DNA of 10,129 bases from Halothece sp. MAG (lineage in GTDB: Bacteria > Cyanobacteriota > Cyanobacteriia > Cyanobacteriales > Rubidibacteraceae), in contig JAHEOB010000061.1 of the NCBI GenBank assembly GCA_018610095.1, positions 1 to 10,129 on the forward strand, read 5' to 3'. The notes beneath the pieces are model-generated. The model saw only the letters and a list, made by a program, of their open reading frames with translations, was not told the origin of the DNA and ran no database searches. The translations under genes and the position numbers were made by a program. Shown here piece by piece: positions 6,842 to 10,129 of this stretch. Positions within the stretch are counted from its first letter, which is position 1. Each line of letters opens with the position of its first letter.

Positions 6842-7915
6842 TTACTCTTCCCAATCCCAACCTTGCGCGATCGCGCTTTCATCAACAATTTTCTTGGGAC
6901 GTAAAATTAAAATCACTTTTCCCAATAACGTTTGATTGGGGGCTTGTTCAAACCATTTAATCCCTAACCCCTTGTCTTGTTCCACTAAAAAATAACTGTA
7001 AGGATGCCATTGCGTTTGCCCGCGATCCACCACAACTAAATAATCATCATCACTGAGAGTATCTGATTTTGGAAGTTGTTCTTTCTGACACGGAATTGCC
7101 ACGGGATCGCTAGCCCTTAAAATAACATGCCAACCAGGAAGGGCAACCCATTCTTGTTCCCCAGATAATTTGGTAAAGCTAAATGTTGCTCGGAACTCAG
7201 GTTGAGAAACACTTTGAAACTGTGAGGTACTCACTTGCAAACTGGAAAGAACGGGAATAATTCGAGGCAGTTCGTCTTCTTGTTCTAGGCGATAGAGGGG
7301 TAACGTTGGCGCAGGGGTTTCAGGAACGACAGTAAAATCGCTCAATAGCTGTTCGAGTTTTTCCCGAGCCGTGTTAGATTGGGCATAACGCAGTCCTTGA
7401 CCAATGAGGCGCGATCGCGCTTGGACATCTTTTTTGCTACGAGCTAGTTTCCAATAATGGTAAGCAACGGCATCCCCAGCAGAGGCCTCAAATCCTTCGG
7501 GTAAACTCGATAAGGTATCAAATTCTTTAATCGCTTTGGTAATTTCACGAACGTCAGACTGAGTTAAGTTTTTTTCCACTGCCAGTGTTGCTGCTTCTAC
7601 CCGTTGCTGAGTGGAGAGAACCCGCAATTCGTAGAGAATATCACTACCCGTTTGACGAAAGTGATTTTCTACATGGTCTGCGACGCCTGCCTTAATCACA
7701 CTATCATAAACCTGTGCTGCCACAATCAATTGGTTTTGATGAATCGGTTCAAACCCCGTTTGTTCAAAAATACTTTGGGTATCATATCCTGCGTTTTGCA
7801 ACTGTTGACAGGCTTTGCCCCATTCTACCCAATTCCCTTCTTTGCGTCGGAGCTGTTGTAATAATTCTTGAGCCTGATCTGAGGATAGCTGAAACGATTG
7901 AGACTGTTCCGACAT
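6842..7915 (-). CDS. raf1: RuBisCO accumulation factor 1 (Raf1), RuBisCO assembly chaperone
   Basis: Raf1 is a dimeric cytosolic chaperone that binds folded RbcL after GroEL and brackets RbcL dimers until RbcS replaces it. The 357-residue length is typical of cyanobacterial Raf1. The N-terminal helical domain shows WVEWGKACQQLQ (29-40), FEQTGFEPIHQNQ (50-62) and GSDILYELRVL (90-100), and the helical part extends to about residue 195. A linker rich in proline and acidic residues (about 195-215) leads to the beta-rich C-terminal dimerisation domain (about 216-345). Two HIP1 octamers (6867-6874, 7411-7418) mark it as long-resident core DNA. It is divergent from hemA and heads the likely raf1-SDR-monooxygenase transcript. 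No clear Shine-Dalgarno precedes the ATG. Identification is from remembered family sequence and is confident. Confidence 0.9.
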   Translation of the reverse strand: MSEQSQSFQLSSDQAQELLQQLRRKEGNWVEWGKACQQLQNAGYDTQSIFEQTGFEPIHQNQLIVAAQVYDSVIKAGVADHVENHFRQTGSDILYELRVLSTQQRVEAATLAVEKNLTQSDVREITKAIKEFDTLSSLPEGFEASAGDAVAYHYWKLARSKKDVQARSRLIGQGLRYAQSNTAREKLEQLLSDFTVVPETPAPTLPLYRLEQEDELPRIIPVLSSLQVSTSQFQSVSQPEFRATFSFTKLSGEQEWVALPGWHVILRASDPVAIPCQKEQLPKSDTLSDDDYLVVVDRGQTQWHPYSYFLVEQDKGLGIKWFEQAPNQTLLGKVILILRPKKIVDESAIAQGWDWEE

Positions 7916-8174
7916 AGGTTAAGCTAGTTTAAACCAAGCAATCTTGTTAATTTTAATTTATCTTTTTTTTGGTCTCTGAGAAAACCATCAGGTTGCAAGA
8001 TAAGGATGATACATCAACATTGCCTTTTAAAAAATTTTACAAAGTTTATTTTCAAAATCTTTATTTTAGGACACAATTCCCTATAAATTACAAATGATAG
8101 AGAGGAGTTATTATTGACTCACTCGATAAATTTGTTGAGTTGACGCAAAGCAGAGAGGATCCTTGGGAGAACAC
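7916..8174. promoter_or_regulatory. divergent raf1/hemA intergenic region
   Basis: This 259-bp spacer must hold promoters for both raf1 (minus) and hemA (plus). It is AT-rich around 7950-8100. For hemA, TATAAA near 8081 is a possible -10 but has only a poor -35 match about 16 bp upstream. TTGACT at 8114-8119 resembles a -35 without a good -10 downstream. No start site can be fixed by eye. No small gene or strong hairpin is seen here. Confidence 0.4.
8165..8170 (+). promoter_or_regulatory. Shine-Dalgarno that fixes the hemA start
   Basis: GGGAGA lies 4 nt before ATG 8175. The frame is also open from a TTG at 8163, but that start would place this ribosome site inside the gene and add MGEH before the conserved MNIVVVGLSH, so ATG 8175 is chosen. 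Confidence 0.75.
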
Positions 8175-9467
8175 ATGAATATCGTAGTTGTCGGTTTAAG
8201 CCACAAAACCGCACCAGTAGCTGTGCGCGAAAAATTAAGTATTCAAGACAATGCTGTTGAAGGCGCGATCGCGGAATTATGTCAATATCCCCATGTGGAA
8301 GAAGTTTCCATTCTAAGTACCTGTAACCGTTTAGAAATTTATGCCGTCATTGCGGATGCCGAACAAGGCATTCACGAAATTACGCAATTTCTCTCGGAAC
8401 GGAGTGCCTATCCGATTTATCAGCTACGACGACATCTGTTCTTTCTCCTCCATCAAGATGCCCTCCGTCACTTGATGCGAGTTGCTGCAGGCTTAGATAG
8501 TTTAGTCTTAGGAGAAGGACAGATTATCTCCCAAGTTAAACACGCTCATAAACTGGCTCAGAAACATAAAGGGGTTGGACGGTTGCTCGATCGCCTATTT
8601 AAACAATCCCTATCTGCTGGGAAACGGGTTCGGAGTAATACCAATCTTGGCACTGGGGCAATGTCGATTAGTTCAGCCGCGGTGGAATTGGCAAATCGCA
8701 AAGTTGATTACTTAGGATACTATCATTGCACCATTGTCGGTGCAGGGCAAATGGCACGCTTGTTAGTGCAACATTTGCTCAGCAAAGGAGCAACTAAAAT
8801 TTCGATTGTTAACCGTTCACAAGAGCGTGCTGCGGAACTGGCTGAAAAATTTAGTGATGCCAATGCTGAACTCCAAACTTATCCCCTCGATCAGATGATG
8901 GGTGTCATTTCCCAATCCCATTTAGTCTTTACCAGTACCGGCGCCAGTGAGCCCATTTTAGATCGCGCCAAATTAGAACAACATCTTGAACCTTCGCAAA
9001 AACTGTTGTTATTTGATATTTCTGTTCCCCTGAATGTCGCCACTGATGTTGGTGAGTTAGAAGGGGTGCTTAATTATACCGTTGACGACTTAAAATCAGT
9101 TGTCGCGAAAAACAGTGCCAGTCGTCGGCAAATGGCGCAAGAAGCGGAAGCCTTAATTGATGAAGAGGTGGCTTCCTTTGAAGTTTGGTGGCGTTCCCTA
9201 GAAACCGTTCCCACCATTAATTCCTTGCGTGAAAAAGTGGATTCCATCCGCGAACAAGAATTAGAAAAAGCGCTCTCCCGTTTAGGCACAGAGTTTGCGG
9301 AAAAGCATCAAGAAGTGATTGAAGCTCTCACCCGAGGCATTGTTAACAAAATTCTTCACGAACCCATGGTGGAACTACGAGCCCAAGAAGATGTGGAAAT
9401 GCGTCGGCGCACTGTGCAATCCTTACAACGACTGTTTAACCTTGATACCGAACAGCAATATGGTTAG
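8175..9467 (+). CDS. hemA: glutamyl-tRNA reductase
   Basis: Catalyses the NADPH-dependent reduction of glutamyl-tRNA(Glu) to glutamate-1-semialdehyde, the first committed step of the C5 route to haem, chlorophyll and bilins. With the ATG at 8175 the protein has 430 residues. The N-terminus MNIVVVGLSHKTAPV is diagnostic. STCNRLEIY places the catalytic thiol at C50, and H99 lies in RHLMRVAAGLDSLVLGEGQI. GAGQMA (189-194) is the NADPH-binding turn. The C-terminal dimerisation helices end in RTVQSLQRLF. It has one HIP1 site at 8265-8272. It is normally the regulated entry point to tetrapyrroles, controlled by haem and light; no regulatory motif can be named upstream. psb30 follows 135 bp later on the same strand. 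Confidence 0.97.
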   Translation: MNIVVVGLSHKTAPVAVREKLSIQDNAVEGAIAELCQYPHVEEVSILSTCNRLEIYAVIADAEQGIHEITQFLSERSAYPIYQLRRHLFFLLHQDALRHLMRVAAGLDSLVLGEGQIISQVKHAHKLAQKHKGVGRLLDRLFKQSLSAGKRVRSNTNLGTGAMSISSAAVELANRKVDYLGYYHCTIVGAGQMARLLVQHLLSKGATKISIVNRSQERAAELAEKFSDANAELQTYPLDQMMGVISQSHLVFTSTGASEPILDRAKLEQHLEPSQKLLLFDISVPLNVATDVGELEGVLNYTVDDLKSVVAKNSASRRQMAQEAEALIDEEVASFEVWWRSLETVPTINSLREKVDSIREQELEKALSRLGTEFAEKHQEVIEALTRGIVNKILHEPMVELRAQEDVEMRRRTVQSLQRLFNLDTEQQYG

Positions 9468-9484
9468 TTACTGGATCAGCACCA

Positions 9485-9508
9485 TTAACTTTACAGGAAG
9501 TTAACTTT
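9485..9508 (+). terminator. possible weak terminator after hemA
   Basis: TTAACTT (9485-9491) and AAGTTAA (9498-9504) form a 7-bp stem with a 6-nt loop, followed by CTTTT. The stem is AT-rich with only one GC pair, so it may end transcription poorly and allow readthrough into psb30. Confidence 0.4.
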
Positions 9509-9592
9509 TGTTAAATCTTTCTAAAGAAACATCTGAATCCCAGTTACAATCCAATCTTGGAAGAAAATAAACCTTTTTAAAATCTGCTAAAC

Positions 9593-9597
9593 GGGAG
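9593..9597 (+). promoter_or_regulatory. ribosome binding site of psb30
   Basis: GGGAG with a 5-nt spacer to ATG 9603. It supports translation of the very short frame that follows. Confidence 0.7.
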
Positions 9598-9602
9598 AAC
9601 TT

Positions 9603-9734
9603 ATGGACGCGATCATCAATATTTTAAGTAATCTTGATTATGAGGTGATCTTTCAGCTAACCTTTGTCACCCTCATTTTAATTTCTGGTCCCATTGTGAT
9701 TTTTTTACTCGCCGTGCGCGGGGGCGACCTATAA
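9603..9734 (+). CDS. psb30: photosystem II subunit Psb30 (Ycf12)
   Basis: A 43-residue single-pass thylakoid membrane protein, below the length cut-off of many gene finders. The polar N-terminus (MDAIINILSNLDYE) is followed by one membrane helix at about 15-37 (VIFQLTFVTLILISGPIVIF), then the tail LLAVRGGDL. The pattern NxDxEVI-QLT, SGP in mid-helix and the LLAxRxGxL end matches Psb30/Ycf12, a small peripheral subunit of the photosystem II core that helps stabilise it. Length agrees with the family (about 33-46 residues). It has a good Shine-Dalgarno before it and an intrinsic terminator 41 bp after the stop. It lies between hemA and dnaX on the same strand. Recognition is from remembered sequence. 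Confidence 0.9.
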   Translation: MDAIINILSNLDYEVIFQLTFVTLILISGPIVIFLLAVRGGDL

Positions 9735-9774
9735 ATTTCAATAAAAAACGTCATAATAAAAGGATACCACCCAT

Positions 9775-9804
9775 TAGCAAGGTAGTTCGCCTTGCTATTT
9801 TTTT
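9775..9804 (+). terminator. intrinsic terminator after psb30
   Basis: An 8-bp perfect stem, TAGCAAGG (9775-9782) with CCTTGCTA (9790-9797), has a 7-nt loop and is followed at once by seven T residues (9798-9804). This is a textbook rho-independent terminator for psb30 or hemA-psb30. It ends only 20 nt before the dnaX start codon. Confidence 0.88.
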
Positions 9805-9824
9805 CGCTCGTTCTGGTTGCTGGA

Positions 9825-10129
9825 ATGTCCTATCAACCGCTTCATCACAAATATCGTCCCCAAACTTTTGCCGATTTGGTGGGGCAAAGCGCGATCGCGC
9901 AAACCCTTAGTAATGCCATCAATCGCCAACGGATTGCCCCTGCTTATCTGTTTAGTGGCCCCCGTGGCACAGGGAAAACCTCTTCCGCGAGAATTTTAGC
10001 CAAATCCCTGAATTGCCAAAATAGTGACCAACCGACAGCCGATCCCTGTGGCGTCTGTGAGGCCTGTCGTGCCATTAATAATAGTTCTGCCTTAGATGTC
10101 ATTGAGATTGACGCAGCGAGTAACACTGG
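9825..10129 (+). CDS. dnaX: DNA polymerase III subunit gamma/tau (DnaX), N-terminal part
   Basis: The clamp-loader ATPase of DNA polymerase III, which loads the sliding clamp and ties the polymerases together. From ATG 9825, 101 codons are visible before the window ends. It starts MSYQPLHHKYRPQTFADLVG, the classic DnaX opening (KYRPxxFxDLVGQ). Walker A is GPRGTGKT (45-52). Four cysteines, C64, C75, C78 and C81, form the zinc module. IEIDAASNTG at the edge leads into the conserved ATPase core. One HIP1 site lies at 9891-9898. There is no good Shine-Dalgarno, and no earlier in-frame ATG is present back to the terminator. Some cyanobacterial dnaX genes carry an intein or are split, but that region is outside the window. 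Confidence 0.96.
   Translation, partial: MSYQPLHHKYRPQTFADLVGQSAIAQTLSNAINRQRIAPAYLFSGPRGTGKTSSARILAKSLNCQNSDQPTADPCGVCEACRAINNSSALDVIEIDAASNT

Noticed and set aside
7604..7917. Two plus-strand frames inside raf1
   Set aside because: Both are antisense to a full-length conserved gene and share no family features.
9074..9504. Frames within or across the 3' part of hemA on both strands
   Set aside because: hemA is intact in its own frame; these are chance openings.
9817..10126. Alternative frames overlapping the dnaX start on both strands
   Set aside because: The DnaX frame from 9825 carries the Walker A and zinc motifs; the others are shadows.

Overview
The window comes from a cyanobacterial chromosome. 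The evidence is a run of recognisable cyanobacterial core genes: the RuBisCO assembly chaperone gene raf1, hemA for the first step of the C5 tetrapyrrole pathway, the small photosystem II subunit gene psb30 (ycf12), dnaX and tatC. There are also five copies of the cyanobacterial octamer HIP1 (GCGATCGC). HIP1 use and moderate GC suggest a unicellular or colonial cyanobacterium, but the species cannot be named from the sequence alone.

Layout. (1) 1-533, minus: 5' part of tatC, running off the left edge. (2) 534-4626: an AT-rich accessory block. It holds an abortive-infection (AbiJ-NTD4-like) gene broken by a one-base frameshift, a small multi-pass membrane protein of unknown function, two copies of a dispersed palindromic repeat, and a compact type II restriction-modification pair (endonuclease then DNA adenine methyltransferase). 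An 83-bp copy of the tatC start region lies at both ends of the Abi/membrane-protein part (495-577 and 2348-2430), so this part looks inserted with target duplication or captured by recombination. (3) 4716-7915, minus: raf1, a short-chain dehydrogenase and a flavin monooxygenase, closely spaced as a likely operon. The last two overlap by 4 bp. (4) 8175-10129, plus: hemA, psb30 with a strong intrinsic terminator, and the 5' part of dnaX, running off the right edge.

The core genes serve protein export, carbon fixation, chlorophyll/haem synthesis, photosystem II and replication. The block between tatC and the monooxygenase is a small two-layer defence locus (restriction-modification plus a probably inactive abortive-infection gene). 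HIP1 octamers occur only in tatC, raf1, hemA and dnaX. None is found between 497 and 6866, so the SDR and monooxygenase genes also lack them.

I did not find a clearly new biological system. The most informative unexplained structure is the duplicated tatC start region bracketing the Abi segment, together with a dispersed repeat that sits exactly where tatC has its HIP1 site.
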